Below are positions 25,222 through 33,912 of a stretch of 64,000 nucleotides of DNA, piece by piece. Under the pieces are notes generated by a model. It worked only from the letters and a program-made list of their open reading frames with translations. It was not told the DNA's origin and made no database searches. Source of the DNA: Rhizobium sp. CIAT894. GTDB taxonomy: Bacteria > Pseudomonadota > Alphaproteobacteria > Rhizobiales > Rhizobiaceae. Where the stretch lies: the NCBI RefSeq assembly GCF_000172795.2, contig NZ_CP020948.1, forward strand, positions 1-64,000, in the 5' to 3' direction. The position numbers and the translations under genes were made by a program. Numbering within the stretch: position 1 is the first letter of the stretch; each line of letters starts with the position of its first letter.

Positions 25222-26127
25222 ATGAGTATGGCGGCAAGCGCATCGGTTTCGGCGAAGGAACAGGGCAGGTTCGATCTGGTCGCCTTTGCGGCGATCGTCG
25301 TCACCATTCTCTTCTGGGCGTCTTCCTTCGTGGTAATCCGCATCTGTCTCGGGCCGCTGACACCGATCGAGCTGGCGACGGCGCGTTATGTGGCAGCCGG
25401 CGCCATCGCCCTGGTCTACCTCGTCATCTACCGGCCGATGCCGGAAAAGCGTGATGTCTTCCGCCTCTCCGTCGCCGCCGTGCTGTTCATTGCCGCCTAT
25501 GCGGTGCTGTTGAACACCGGCGAGCAGACTGTCTCGGCAGGACCGGCGAGCTTCATCATCAACACCATGCCGGTCTTTACCGCCCTCATCGCCACCTTCG
25601 CGCTCGGCGAGCGCTTCGGCCGCTGGGGCTGGGTGGGAACTGCGGTTTCCTTCGGTGGCGTGGCGCTGATTGCGGTCGCCTCCGACGACGGCTTCAAGCT
25701 CGATCCGAATGCCGTCATGATCCTTGGTGCGGCGCTCTGCTCGGCGATCGCCAGCGTGCTGCAGAAGCCGCTGCTCGGGCGGCTGCCCGCGCTTGCCGTC
25801 ACCGCCTGGATCCTGCTGATCGGTTCCGTGCCGCTGTTTCCGGCCGTTCCGGCGACAATCCATGCGCTGGCGGCCGCACCGGCCGACGTGAATTGGGGCG
25901 TTGCCTATCTCGTTATCTTCCCCACGGCGATCGGCTATCTCACCTGGGCGATCGCGCTGAAGCGGCTGTCAGCTGCGCGCGCTTCGAATTTTCTCTATGG
26001 CGTTCCGCCGGTCGCCACGCTGATCGGGTTCGTCTGGCTCGGCGAGACGCCGACAGTACTGGGCGCGGTCGGCGGCGTCATGGCAATCCTCGGCGTGCTC
26101 GTCGTCAATGTGATGCGGAAGCGATAG
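25222..26127 (+). CDS. EamA/DMT family permease
   Basis: A 301-residue ten-helix exporter with two EamA repeats (ILFWASSFVVIRICLGPLTPIELATARYV and GVAYLVIFPTAIGYLTWAIALKRLSAARASNFLYGVPP). GGAGG at 25212-25216 decides the start at 25222 over an in-frame ATG nine codons upstream. It is paired with the divergent LysR regulator, a common arrangement for amino-acid or metabolite exporters. The substrate cannot be read from the sequence. Confidence 0.87.
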   Translation: MSMAASASVSAKEQGRFDLVAFAAIVVTILFWASSFVVIRICLGPLTPIELATARYVAAGAIALVYLVIYRPMPEKRDVFRLSVAAVLFIAAYAVLLNTGEQTVSAGPASFIINTMPVFTALIATFALGERFGRWGWVGTAVSFGGVALIAVASDDGFKLDPNAVMILGAALCSAIASVLQKPLLGRLPALAVTAWILLIGSVPLFPAVPATIHALAAAPADVNWGVAYLVIFPTAIGYLTWAIALKRLSAARASNFLYGVPPVATLIGFVWLGETPTVLGAVGGVMAILGVLVVNVMRKR

Positions 26128-26146
26128 ACGCAATTCTTCTGGACCT

Positions 26147-26182
26147 AGAGCATGATGCCGAAAAGCGTGAGCGGTTTTCGGG
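26147..26182. repeat. RIME-like palindrome, truncated
   Basis: AGAGCATGATGCCGAAAA begins a sequence typical of Rhizobium intergenic mosaic elements. CCGAAAA (26158-26164) pairs with TTTTCGG (26175-26181). The right half (expected to mirror CATGATGCTC) is missing, so this is a partial copy downstream of the EamA gene. Confidence 0.65.
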
Positions 26183-26192
26183 CGTGTCTTTG

Positions 26193-26226
26193 ATGAGGTC
26201 ACGGCGTTTATGAGGTCACGGCGTTT
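26193..26226. repeat. Two perfect 17-bp tandem repeats
   Basis: ATGAGGTCACGGCGTTT occurs at 26193-26209 and again at 26210-26226 without mismatch. It lies between the RIME-like element and the cyclase gene. Confidence 0.85.
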
Positions 26227-26337
26227 ATATGTCGACCTCCTCGACCCCCGCCAAAACGAACAGCTCCTGCGTCACAGCGTGGTACGATGCCGGCGTTCGT
26301 GGTATTTTTCGAGCACGGTGGAGCGGGATCAACGTCG

Positions 26338-29300
26338 ATGCAGACGATTGAGGATTGGCTAGGTCAACTCGGACTCGGCAAGTACGCCGACGCCTTCGCC
26401 GAGAATGACGTCGATCTGAGAGCGCTCCCTCATCTTGCCGAATCCGATCTCCAGGAGCTCGGTGTCTCGCTGGGGCACCGGAAGATTCTTCTCGCTGCTA
26501 TAAACCGGCTTGCGCATCAGGATCCGGACGAACAGCCTCCTGGTTCGGCTGGTACCGAGGCTGGATCGGAAGCCGGGGCTGACCGGCGGCTGCTCAGCGT
26601 GCTCTTCTGCGACCTGGTCGGGTCGACAGCGCTGTCCGCGCAGCTCGACCCGGAAGACATGCACGAGTTGACACGCCATTATCAGGATAGCGTCGCCGGC
26701 GCAGTCACGCGCTTCGGAGGCTATGTCGCCAAATATCTCGGAGATGGCGTGCTGGCCTATTTCGGATGGCCGATGGCCTATGAGGACCATGCCGAGCGTT
26801 CAATCCGGGCCGGCCTTGAGGCGATGGCCGCCGTCGACGCCCTGCAGTCGCCCGATGCACAGCGATTGAAGGCTCGCATCGGCATTGCATCCGGACGCGT
26901 GGTCGTTGGCAACGCCGATGGCAGCGCCAAGGAGCGTGCGTCGATCGCGGGCGACACTCCCAATCTGGCCGCACGCCTGCAGGCCGCGGCCGCCCCAGGT
27001 CAGATCGTGATCTCCGACAGCACCCGCCGCCTCGCCGGGCAGTCGTTCGAAATCGAGAGCCTTGGCGCGCAGGAGCTCAAAGGCTTCACCTCGCCCATTG
27101 CGTTGTTCGAAGTCCGCGGTGAGCGAGAAGTGGATAGTCGTTTCGAAGCTGCGCATGCGAGCGGACTTTCGAAATTTGTCGGCCGTGTTAGCGAGATCGG
27201 CCTGCTGCTCGACCGGTGGGAGTTGGCCAAGGCCGGGCAAGGCCAGGCGGTCTTCCTGTCGGGGGAGGCTGGCATCGGAAAATCGCGCCTTATCGAGGCT
27301 TTCGAAGAACATCTGCAAGAGTCACAGCATGAACTCATCCGATTGCAGTGTTCACCCTATCACCTTACATCGGCCTTTTACCCGATCGTCGAGCGACTGA
27401 GCCGGGTCGCGTCGTTTGCGCCGGCAGACGACCGGAACACGCGCGTCGAAAAGTTTCGCGCCCTTGTTCGCCGCTACGGCGAAAATCCCTCCGAAGTTGG
27501 TGCCATCTATGCCGAACTGCTTTCGCTCGACGTCGGCGACGAGTTCAGGCCGCCGGATCTCTCCGCCCACCAGCGCAAGGAGCTTCTCGTCCGTACATTG
27601 GTGAACCGTTTGCTGCTGGCGGCCAGAATCGCACCGGTGCTCATGGTTTTCGAAGACGCGCACTGGATGGACCCGTCCACCAGCGAAGTGCTGAGAGAAC
27701 TCGTCAGCCGCCTTCACGGCGCTGCCGCCCTTGTCGTTGTGACCCACCGCCCGGAATGGAGCGCGAACTGGGCAAGCGGACTGGCGCAGGCGACGACACT
27801 CTCCGTTGGGCGCCTGACCAGGCCGCAGATGCGCGAGCTGATCGAATCCATGGCTTCCGACATTCCCGAACAGCTCGCCGAAAGAATTGCAGAGCGAACA
27901 GACGGAGTGCCGCTGTTTGCCGAGGAGTTGACCCGCTCGGTCGTGGAAAGCGGCAAACCATCTGGCCTCGACGCAGAAATCCCGGACAGTCTGCAGGGCT
28001 CCCTGATGACACGTCTTGATCGTTTAGCGACGACGGCCAAGGAGGTTGCGCAAATTGCCGCGGTCATAGGCAGGGAATTCGATCGCGGCCTTCTTTCGAA
28101 GATCGCAGGCCTCGACGATCAAGCGCTCGAGAAAGCGCTGCACCAGCTCGAGTCCAGCCAGATCGTCGTCGAAGGCGGCGTCTTGCACGATGCTCTCGTT
28201 TTTCGACACGCGCTCATCCAGGATGCGGCCTATCAATCGCTCCTCAACCGGCGCCGGCGCCATTTCCACGAGAGGATCGCCAGGGCTCTCGTCGAACAGT
28301 ATGACGATGTCGCCGCCACGCAGCCCGAGCTCATCGCCCAGCACTACGAGAAAGCGCAACGGATTGAGTTCGCTCTTCCCTACTGGGTGAAGGCCGGAGA
28401 ACGCGCCCTGGCACGATCAGCCAACTACGAGGCGGTCGACCATTTCCAGAACGCATTGGCAATCGCAGAGCAGTTGCCTGAAGGACCTGAGCGGCAAAGT
28501 GAGTTGCTCACCGCGATCCTAAAACTCGGCGACGCCCTGTTCGCCGCGGGTCGCATGACGGATTCGCTGGCGAAATACAGACTGGCCGCCCCATTGGCGC
28601 GCAAAGCGGCCGACACGCAAGCCTTTGTTCGCGCGGTGATCGGTCTTGACGGCTCCAAATTCGTTTCCTCGAATTCGCTCATCGAAACGGTGCCGCTTCT
28701 CGAAGAAGCCCTCGAGATGGTTGAACCAGCGGACCAGAGTTCACGGTGCCAGCTTCTCAGCCGCCTTGCGCGGGCATATACCTACCTGAGCGACAGCAAG
28801 AACGCCGCAAAATGCCATGACGAAGGTATCGAGCTGGCCCGACGGGTCGGCGATAAGACTGCGCTTGTGGAGCTCTCCGCACTGCCATTCCTGACGCCGG
28901 CACCGGTCAAGTCCGTTATGGAGAGAAACGACCGGATCGCTCGCCTGGATGAAATACGACGCCTCGCAGGTGAGATCGATGACGACGATGTGCAAAGCCG
29001 AGCACTTTCAGTTGAAGCCTATGTCTCCACGGAGCTCGGCGATCGCGCCCGTGCCGATCGGGCGGTTGACGCGTTGGATGAAATTGGTACCAAGCGGCAG
29101 CATCTCCATGTCCAGTTCTACGCCCGCATCGCAAGAGCGATGATGGCCATCCTCGATGGAAGGTTCGCCGCCGCGGAGGAGCTTGCTGAAGACGCGCTGA
29201 AGCTGGGCATGCGGACCCTTGGCGCTGCGCCTGAGGGCGTTTACGGCATGCAGATGTTCGCGATCCGACGGGAGCAGAGCCGCCTTTCGGAGGTCGCGCC

Positions 29301-29865
29301 GGTCATGAAACTGTTGATTGAGGAAAACCCGGAGGAAACCACCTGGCTGCCGGGTTTCGCGTTGGTTGCCTTTGACTTGGGCTATCGGGATGCGGCCCAA
29401 CGAAGGTTGAGCGAACTTGCCCACGCCCGCTTCGCCCTTCCGCTTGACGGAAAACGGAGCGCGTCCCTCTCGTTTCTGACGGAAGTCGCCGCCGGTCTCG
29501 GCGACGCGGATGCTGCCCAAATCCTCTATAAGCTTATGCTGGACTACAAGGAGATGACCGTCACGATAGGGATGGCGACCGTTTGCTTCGGCGCGGCAAG
29601 CCGCTATCTGGGAGTGTTGGCAGCGGCTTTGGGTGAATTTGACAGAGCGTCGGAGCACTTTGAGCACGCGCTCGAGTTGAACGCGGCGATCGGCTCGCGG
29701 CCGTGGCTCGCGCACACGCAGGCAGAGTATGCGGACTTGCTAATGAAAAAAGGTAGCCCGGCCGCGATAAAGAGAGCAATGTTGCTATCCGAGAATGCCC
29801 GGACAACCGCGGCCGAACTGGGAATGGTCCGGCTGCAACAGCGACTGAAATCGACGATTCATTAG
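26338..29865 (+). CDS. SAM domain - class III adenylate cyclase - AAA ATPase - TPR protein
   Basis: A 1175-residue cytoplasmic signalling protein. Residues 1-60 are a SAM domain (IEDWLGQLGLGKYADAFAEN). Residues 82-260 are a class III nucleotidyl cyclase with metal Asp residues D92 (FCDLVGSTA) and D136 (LGDGVLAYF), substrate-side K132 and D206 (GDTPN), and the transition-state pair N209/R213 (NLAARLQ). All catalytic residues are present, and the Lys/Asp pair favours ATP. An AAA/STAND ATPase follows with Walker A GEAGIGKS near 309-316 and VLMVFEDAHWMD as Walker B, then TPR-like helices to the end. ATG 26338 fits the domain start; an in-frame ATG at 26287 adds 17 residues. The DUF4242 gene follows 40 bp later. 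Confidence 0.9.
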   Translation: MQTIEDWLGQLGLGKYADAFAENDVDLRALPHLAESDLQELGVSLGHRKILLAAINRLAHQDPDEQPPGSAGTEAGSEAGADRRLLSVLFCDLVGSTALSAQLDPEDMHELTRHYQDSVAGAVTRFGGYVAKYLGDGVLAYFGWPMAYEDHAERSIRAGLEAMAAVDALQSPDAQRLKARIGIASGRVVVGNADGSAKERASIAGDTPNLAARLQAAAAPGQIVISDSTRRLAGQSFEIESLGAQELKGFTSPIALFEVRGEREVDSRFEAAHASGLSKFVGRVSEIGLLLDRWELAKAGQGQAVFLSGEAGIGKSRLIEAFEEHLQESQHELIRLQCSPYHLTSAFYPIVERLSRVASFAPADDRNTRVEKFRALVRRYGENPSEVGAIYAELLSLDVGDEFRPPDLSAHQRKELLVRTLVNRLLLAARIAPVLMVFEDAHWMDPSTSEVLRELVSRLHGAAALVVVTHRPEWSANWASGLAQATTLSVGRLTRPQMRELIESMASDIPEQLAERIAERTDGVPLFAEELTRSVVESGKPSGLDAEIPDSLQGSLMTRLDRLATTAKEVAQIAAVIGREFDRGLLSKIAGLDDQALEKALHQLESSQIVVEGGVLHDALVFRHALIQDAAYQSLLNRRRRHFHERIARALVEQYDDVAATQPELIAQHYEKAQRIEFALPYWVKAGERALARSANYEAVDHFQNALAIAEQLPEGPERQSELLTAILKLGDALFAAGRMTDSLAKYRLAAPLARKAADTQAFVRAVIGLDGSKFVSSNSLIETVPLLEEALEMVEPADQSSRCQLLSRLARAYTYLSDSKNAAKCHDEGIELARRVGDKTALVELSALPFLTPAPVKSVMERNDRIARLDEIRRLAGEIDDDDVQSRALSVEAYVSTELGDRARADRAVDALDEIGTKRQHLHVQFYARIARAMMAILDGRFAAAEELAEDALKLGMRTLGAAPEGVYGMQMFAIRREQSRLSEVAPVMKLLIEENPEETTWLPGFALVAFDLGYRDAAQRRLSELAHARFALPLDGKRSASLSFLTEVAAGLGDADAAQILYKLMLDYKEMTVTIGMATVCFGAASRYLGVLAAALGEFDRASEHFEHALELNAAIGSRPWLAHTQAEYADLLMKKGSPAAIKRAMLLSENARTTAAELGMVRLQQRLKSTIH

Positions 29866-29905
29866 AACCAACAATTCGCTGCTTTGGTGGGAAGAAGGTC
29901 TCCTC

Positions 29906-30166
29906 ATGCCACGCTACATCATCGAAAGAAACTTTGCAGAACAACTCGATCTATCGAAAGAGGGGGTCGAGCAGATCAACCTGATCAACGACCAGGAAGG
30001 AGTGAAGTGGATTTTTTCGTTCCTCAGCGCGGACAGAAAAAAGACTTACTGCCTTTACGAGGCGCCGAGTACGGAAGCCATTCTCGCCGCGGCCCGAAGG
30101 AACAATGTCCCCGCGGATGTGATCATCGAGGTCAGCGAGGAAATCGGTCCCAATATGTTTGCTTAG
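29906..30166 (+). CDS. DUF4242 protein (SCO4226-like fold)
   Basis: An 86-residue protein beginning MPRYIIERNF and containing VKWIFSFLSADRKKTYCLYEAPS and IIEVSEEIGPNMF, the DUF4242 pattern. The structurally known relative SCO4226 is a ferredoxin-like-fold nickel-binding protein. GAAGG precedes the ATG. It is 40 bp downstream of the cyclase gene and probably cotranscribed. A regulatory partnership with the cyclase is a guess from gene order only. Confidence 0.83.
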   Translation: MPRYIIERNFAEQLDLSKEGVEQINLINDQEGVKWIFSFLSADRKKTYCLYEAPSTEAILAAARRNNVPADVIIEVSEEIGPNMFA

Positions 30167-30353
30167 CGCTCCTCCGCCAAGCATCGGCGTAGGCGCTGCC
30201 GCGAAGGCTGCCGGAACGAACTGTTCGCCGGTCGACATCCGACTTGTCTCCTTTCAGAGGCTGCAGGTTTAGAATTTCGGATGGTCAGTCTGAAATTAGA
30301 CGGAAGGCGAGATCAGATAACAGATAGGCATTGCGCAGGCGTTCGCTTTCTTT

Positions 30354-30373
30354 AAAACGAAAGCAGATCGAAA
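30354..30373. promoter_or_regulatory. GlpR half-sites upstream of glpR
   Basis: On the minus strand TTTCGTTTT (30354-30362) and TTTCGATC (30366-30373) repeat the half-site found upstream of glpD. Their CG centres are 11 bp apart. They lie just before the glpR start and suggest autoregulation. Confidence 0.5.
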
Positions 30374-30384
30374 GGTGCGTGCGC

Positions 30385-31158
30385 ATGTTCTTGACCGACC
30401 GGCAAACTGAAATCGTGGCGATAGCGAAATCGAGCGGCAGGGTCCTGGTCGAAGAACTCGCTTCCCGCTTTTCGGTGACGCCGCAGACGATCCGTAAGGA
30501 CTTGAACGATCTCTGCGATGCGCAGGTGCTGACGCGCATCCATGGCGGCGCCACATTCCCGAGCGGCACCGAGAACGTCAAATATGAGGCACGCCGCCAG
30601 ATCGCTGCTTCGGAGAAACAGGCGATCGGCATGGCTGCGGTCGAGCTGATCCCCAGCGGGGCCTCGCTCTTCATCAATATCGGAACGACGACCGAGGCGG
30701 TGGGCGAAGCACTGGCCAACCATCACGAATTGATGGTGATCACCAATAATATCAACGTCGCCAACCGGTTGCGGCTATTTCCGGCAATCGAGGTGGTGAT
30801 CGCCGGCGGAGTCGTGCGCGGTTCAGACGGCGGCATCGTCGGCGAAGCGGCGGTCGATTTCATCCGTCAATTCAAGGTCGATTATGCCGTTATCGGCGCT
30901 TCGGCGATTGATATCGATGGCGCGCTTCTCGACTATGACTTTCGCGAGGTGAAGGTCGCACAGGCGATCATCGCCAATGCCCGCCACGTCATTCTCGTTG
31001 CCGATTCCACGAAGTTCGAACGCACCGCGCCGGTCCGGATCGGTCAGCTCTCCCAGGTTCACACCTTCATCACCGACCACTGTCCGGTGCCGTCGATCCG
31101 CAATCTCTGCCTGGAAAACAATGTGAAGCTGATCGAAACAAACAGCAGATCGCGATAA
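30385..31158 (+). CDS. glpR: Glycerol operon repressor, DeoR family
   Basis: A 257-residue DeoR-type regulator. The N-terminal HTH is RQTEIVAIAKSSGRVLVEELASRFSVTPQTIRKDLNDL. The sugar-phosphate sensor domain has the motifs FINIGTTTEAVGEAL, VITNNINVANRL, GGVVRGSDGGIVGEAAV and DYAVIGASAIDIDGALLDYDFREV. In this family glycerol-3-phosphate releases the repressor. The ATG at 30385 (MFLTDRQTE) is the conserved start. It heads the glp gene set and is separated from glpD by an array of TTCG half-sites, so it likely represses glpD and the transporter genes. Confidence 0.93.
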   Translation: MFLTDRQTEIVAIAKSSGRVLVEELASRFSVTPQTIRKDLNDLCDAQVLTRIHGGATFPSGTENVKYEARRQIAASEKQAIGMAAVELIPSGASLFINIGTTTEAVGEALANHHELMVITNNINVANRLRLFPAIEVVIAGGVVRGSDGGIVGEAAVDFIRQFKVDYAVIGASAIDIDGALLDYDFREVKVAQAIIANARHVILVADSTKFERTAPVRIGQLSQVHTFITDHCPVPSIRNLCLENNVKLIETNSRSR

Positions 31159-31167
31159 CGCGTCAAC

Positions 31168-31216
31168 ATTCGTTTGACATTCGTATTCCTTTCGTTTTAA
31201 CTGATGTCACTTTCGC
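31168..31216. promoter_or_regulatory. Phased GlpR operator array upstream of glpD
   Basis: Four TTCG half-sites (ATTCGTTTG, ATTCGTATT, TTTCGTTTT, TTTCGCAA) have their CG at 31171, 31182, 31193 and 31214. The spacings are 11, 11 and 21 bp, so all lie on one face of the helix. This suits cooperative binding of a DeoR-family repressor. Confidence 0.65.
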
Positions 31217-31268
31217 AATCGCGCAAATTTTGTGCGATGCGAAATCAGCAGCAGGCTCGGAGGGGCAA

Positions 31269-32783
31269 TTGGGCCGGGAGATATACGACATTTTCGTCAT
31301 TGGCGGCGGCATCAACGGCTGCGGCATCGCGCGTGATGCTGTCGGGCGCGGCTATTCCGTCGCGCTGGCGGAGATGAACGATTTCGCCTCCGGCACCTCG
31401 TCGGGCGCCACCAAGCTGATCCATGGCGGCCTGCGTTATCTCGAGCATTACGAGTTCCGCCTGGTGCGTGAATCGCTGATGGAGCGCGAGATCCTCTGGG
31501 CGATGGCGCCGCACATCATCTGGCCGCTGCGTTTCGTGCTGCCCTATCACAAGGGCGGTATCCGCCCGGCCTGGCTGATCCGGCTCGGCCTCTTCCTCTA
31601 CGACCATCTCGGCGGCCGCAAGCTGCTGCCGGCGACATCAGTGCTCGACATGCGCCGGGATCCGGCCGGCAAGCCGCTGAAGGCGTTGTTTGCCAAGGCC
31701 TTCGAATATTCCGACGGCTGGGTCGACGACGCCCGCATGGTGGTACTGAATGCCCGCGACGCCGCCGACAAGGGAGCGACCATCATGCCGCGCACCAAAG
31801 TGGTGTCGGCAAGGCGCCAGAATGGCCTGTGGCATATCGAGACGACCGATACGGTCACTGGCCGCAATGACAGCCATCAGGCCCGCATGCTGGTCAATGC
31901 CGCCGGCCCCTGGGTCGACCACGTCATCCGCGCTGCTTTCGGCCAGAACGAGGCTCGCCATGTGCGCCTCGTTCAAGGTAGCCATATCGTCGTCAGGAAG
32001 AAGTTCGACGATCCCAGGGCCTATTTCTTCCAAAATCCCGACAACCGCATCATCTTCGCCATCCCCTATGAGGGTGAATTCACCCTGATCGGCACCACCG
32101 ATCGCGATTATACGGCCGATCCCAAGGATGTCCGGATCTCCGAGGAGGAGACCGTCTATCTCTGCAATGCGGCGTCGGAATATTTCAAGGAGCCGGTGAG
32201 GCCCGAGGATATCGTCTGGACCTATTCGGCGGTCCGGCCGCTTTTTGACGACGGCGCCTCGAAGGCGCAGGAGGCAACGCGTGATTACGTGCTGAAACTG
32301 GAAGGCGAAGGTGAGGCGGCGCCGCTGCTCAATGTCTTCGGCGGCAAGCTCACCACCTATCGCCGGCTTTCCGAACATGCGCTGGAAAAGATCGGCGCTG
32401 CGATCGGCGTCAAGGGCGCGCCGTGGACAGCAAAGAGCCATCTGCCGGGCGGCGATTTTCCGGTCAAGGGTTATGAGGCCGAGGTCGCCAAGCTGAAACG
32501 GCGCTATTCGTTCCTGGCAGATCCGCATGCCCGTAGGCTGGTGCGCCGCTATGGCACGAAGGCCGAGGTGCTGCTTGGCGACGCCCGCGGGATCGACGAT
32601 CTTGGACGGCTGTTCGGCGGCGATCTTTACGAGGCGGAAGTCAAATATCTCGTCGAACATGAATGGGCCCGGCACGGCGAAGACGTGCTGTGGAGGAGAA
32701 CAAAGGATGGTCTGCGCCTTTCCAAGGAGCAGGCTCAGTCACTGGAGGAGTACATGGCTGCCAGACCGGCAATGGCCGGATAG
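31269..32783 (+). CDS. glpD: Glycerol-3-phosphate dehydrogenase (FAD, aerobic)
   Basis: A 504-residue membrane-associated flavoenzyme that oxidises sn-glycerol-3-phosphate to dihydroxyacetone phosphate and passes electrons to quinone. The FAD-binding DIFVIGGGINGCGIARDA is at the N-terminus, followed by SGTSSGATKLIHGGLRYLEHYEFRLVRESL and the GTTDRDYTADP and FGGKLTTYRRLSEHAL motifs. I choose the TTG at 31269 as start because CGGAGGGG (31258-31265) is ideally placed. An in-frame TTG at 31230 would add 13 residues unlike the family. It is the first catabolic gene after the GlpR operator array. Confidence 0.94.
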   Translation: MGREIYDIFVIGGGINGCGIARDAVGRGYSVALAEMNDFASGTSSGATKLIHGGLRYLEHYEFRLVRESLMEREILWAMAPHIIWPLRFVLPYHKGGIRPAWLIRLGLFLYDHLGGRKLLPATSVLDMRRDPAGKPLKALFAKAFEYSDGWVDDARMVVLNARDAADKGATIMPRTKVVSARRQNGLWHIETTDTVTGRNDSHQARMLVNAAGPWVDHVIRAAFGQNEARHVRLVQGSHIVVRKKFDDPRAYFFQNPDNRIIFAIPYEGEFTLIGTTDRDYTADPKDVRISEEETVYLCNAASEYFKEPVRPEDIVWTYSAVRPLFDDGASKAQEATRDYVLKLEGEGEAAPLLNVFGGKLTTYRRLSEHALEKIGAAIGVKGAPWTAKSHLPGGDFPVKGYEAEVAKLKRRYSFLADPHARRLVRRYGTKAEVLLGDARGIDDLGRLFGGDLYEAEVKYLVEHEWARHGEDVLWRRTKDGLRLSKEQAQSLEEYMAARPAMAG

Positions 32784-32826
32784 AGGCGGCGTGTGGTCCC
32801 CGCTGCGTGGAGGCAGGGGAATCGGA

Positions 32827-33903
32827 ATGCTGGAACTGCGAAACGCCGCCAAGATGGTGGGCGCGGACTATCATATCTATCCGACCGATCTGGTCCTCGA
32901 GCGCGGCACGCTGAACGTCCTGCTCGGGCCGACACTGTCTGGCAAAACATCGCTGATGCGGCTGATGGCCGGGCTCGACCGTCCCACCGGCGGCTCCGTT
33001 CATTTCAACGGCGTCGATGTCACCGGCATGCCGGTGCAGAAGCGCAACGTCGCCATGGTCTATCAGCAGTTCATCAACTATCCGGCGCTGACCGTCTACG
33101 AAAACATCGCCTCGCCGATGCGCATCTCGGGCAAGGATGCCGCGACGATCGACCGCGAGGTGCGCAAGGCTGCCGAGCTTCTGAAGCTCACGCCCTATCT
33201 CGACCGCACGCCGCTCAATCTGTCCGGCGGCCAGCAGCAGCGTACGGCACTTGCCCGCGCCCTCGTCAAGAATGCGAGCCTGGTGCTGATGGACGAGCCG
33301 CTCGCCAATCTCGATTACAAGCTGCGTGAGGAACTGCGGCAGGAATTGCCGCGCATCTTCGCTCAGTCCGGCGCGATCTTCGTCTATGCCACGACGGAAC
33401 CCTCCGAAGCCTTGTTGCTGGGTGGCAATACGGCAGCGCTCAACGAGGGCCGGGTCACGCAGTTCGGCCCGACGATCGAGGTCTATCGCAATCCTCTCGA
33501 TCTGACGACGGCGAAAACCTTTGCCGACCCGCCGCTGAATTTTATTGATCTGGTCAAATCGGCAGGCAATTTCCTGCGCGATGGCGCTGTGATTTTTGCC
33601 GTGCCGCCGCATCTTCAGAACGTGCCGGATGGGCCGGCAACGATCGCGTTTCACCCGCATCACCTTGCACCAACCGCCCAGACGGCTGATTCGGCGCGGC
33701 TGACAGCACGGACACAGATTTCGGAGATCACCGGGTCGGAGAGTTTCGTGCACCTGCAATTTGCCGACACCCGCTGGGTGATGCTCGCGCACGGCATCCA
33801 CAATATCGAGCCGGACACGGACCTCTCCGTTTTCATCGATACGCGCCACCTGATGGCGTTCGGCGCGGACGGCCGGGCGATCACCGCCGGGCAGAGGGGC
33901 TAG
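32827..33903 (+). CDS. glpS: Glycerol ABC transporter ATPase 1
   Basis: A 358-residue MalK/UgpC-type ATPase. Walker A is GPTLSGKT (34-41), the signature LSGGQ is at 132-136, Walker B LVLMDEP starts at 152, and a C-terminal TOBE-like regulatory domain follows. The H-loop position, normally VTHDQ, reads ATTEP, so the switch His is Thr190. With GlpT this gives one intact and one degenerate ATP site. GGGGA lies 7 bp before the ATG at 32827. Gene order identifies it as GlpS of the glycerol importer described in R. leguminosarum. Confidence 0.9.
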   Translation: MLELRNAAKMVGADYHIYPTDLVLERGTLNVLLGPTLSGKTSLMRLMAGLDRPTGGSVHFNGVDVTGMPVQKRNVAMVYQQFINYPALTVYENIASPMRISGKDAATIDREVRKAAELLKLTPYLDRTPLNLSGGQQQRTALARALVKNASLVLMDEPLANLDYKLREELRQELPRIFAQSGAIFVYATTEPSEALLLGGNTAALNEGRVTQFGPTIEVYRNPLDLTTAKTFADPPLNFIDLVKSAGNFLRDGAVIFAVPPHLQNVPDGPATIAFHPHHLAPTAQTADSARLTARTQISEITGSESFVHLQFADTRWVMLAHGIHNIEPDTDLSVFIDTRHLMAFGADGRAITAGQRG

Positions 33904-33912
33904 GAGAAGATC

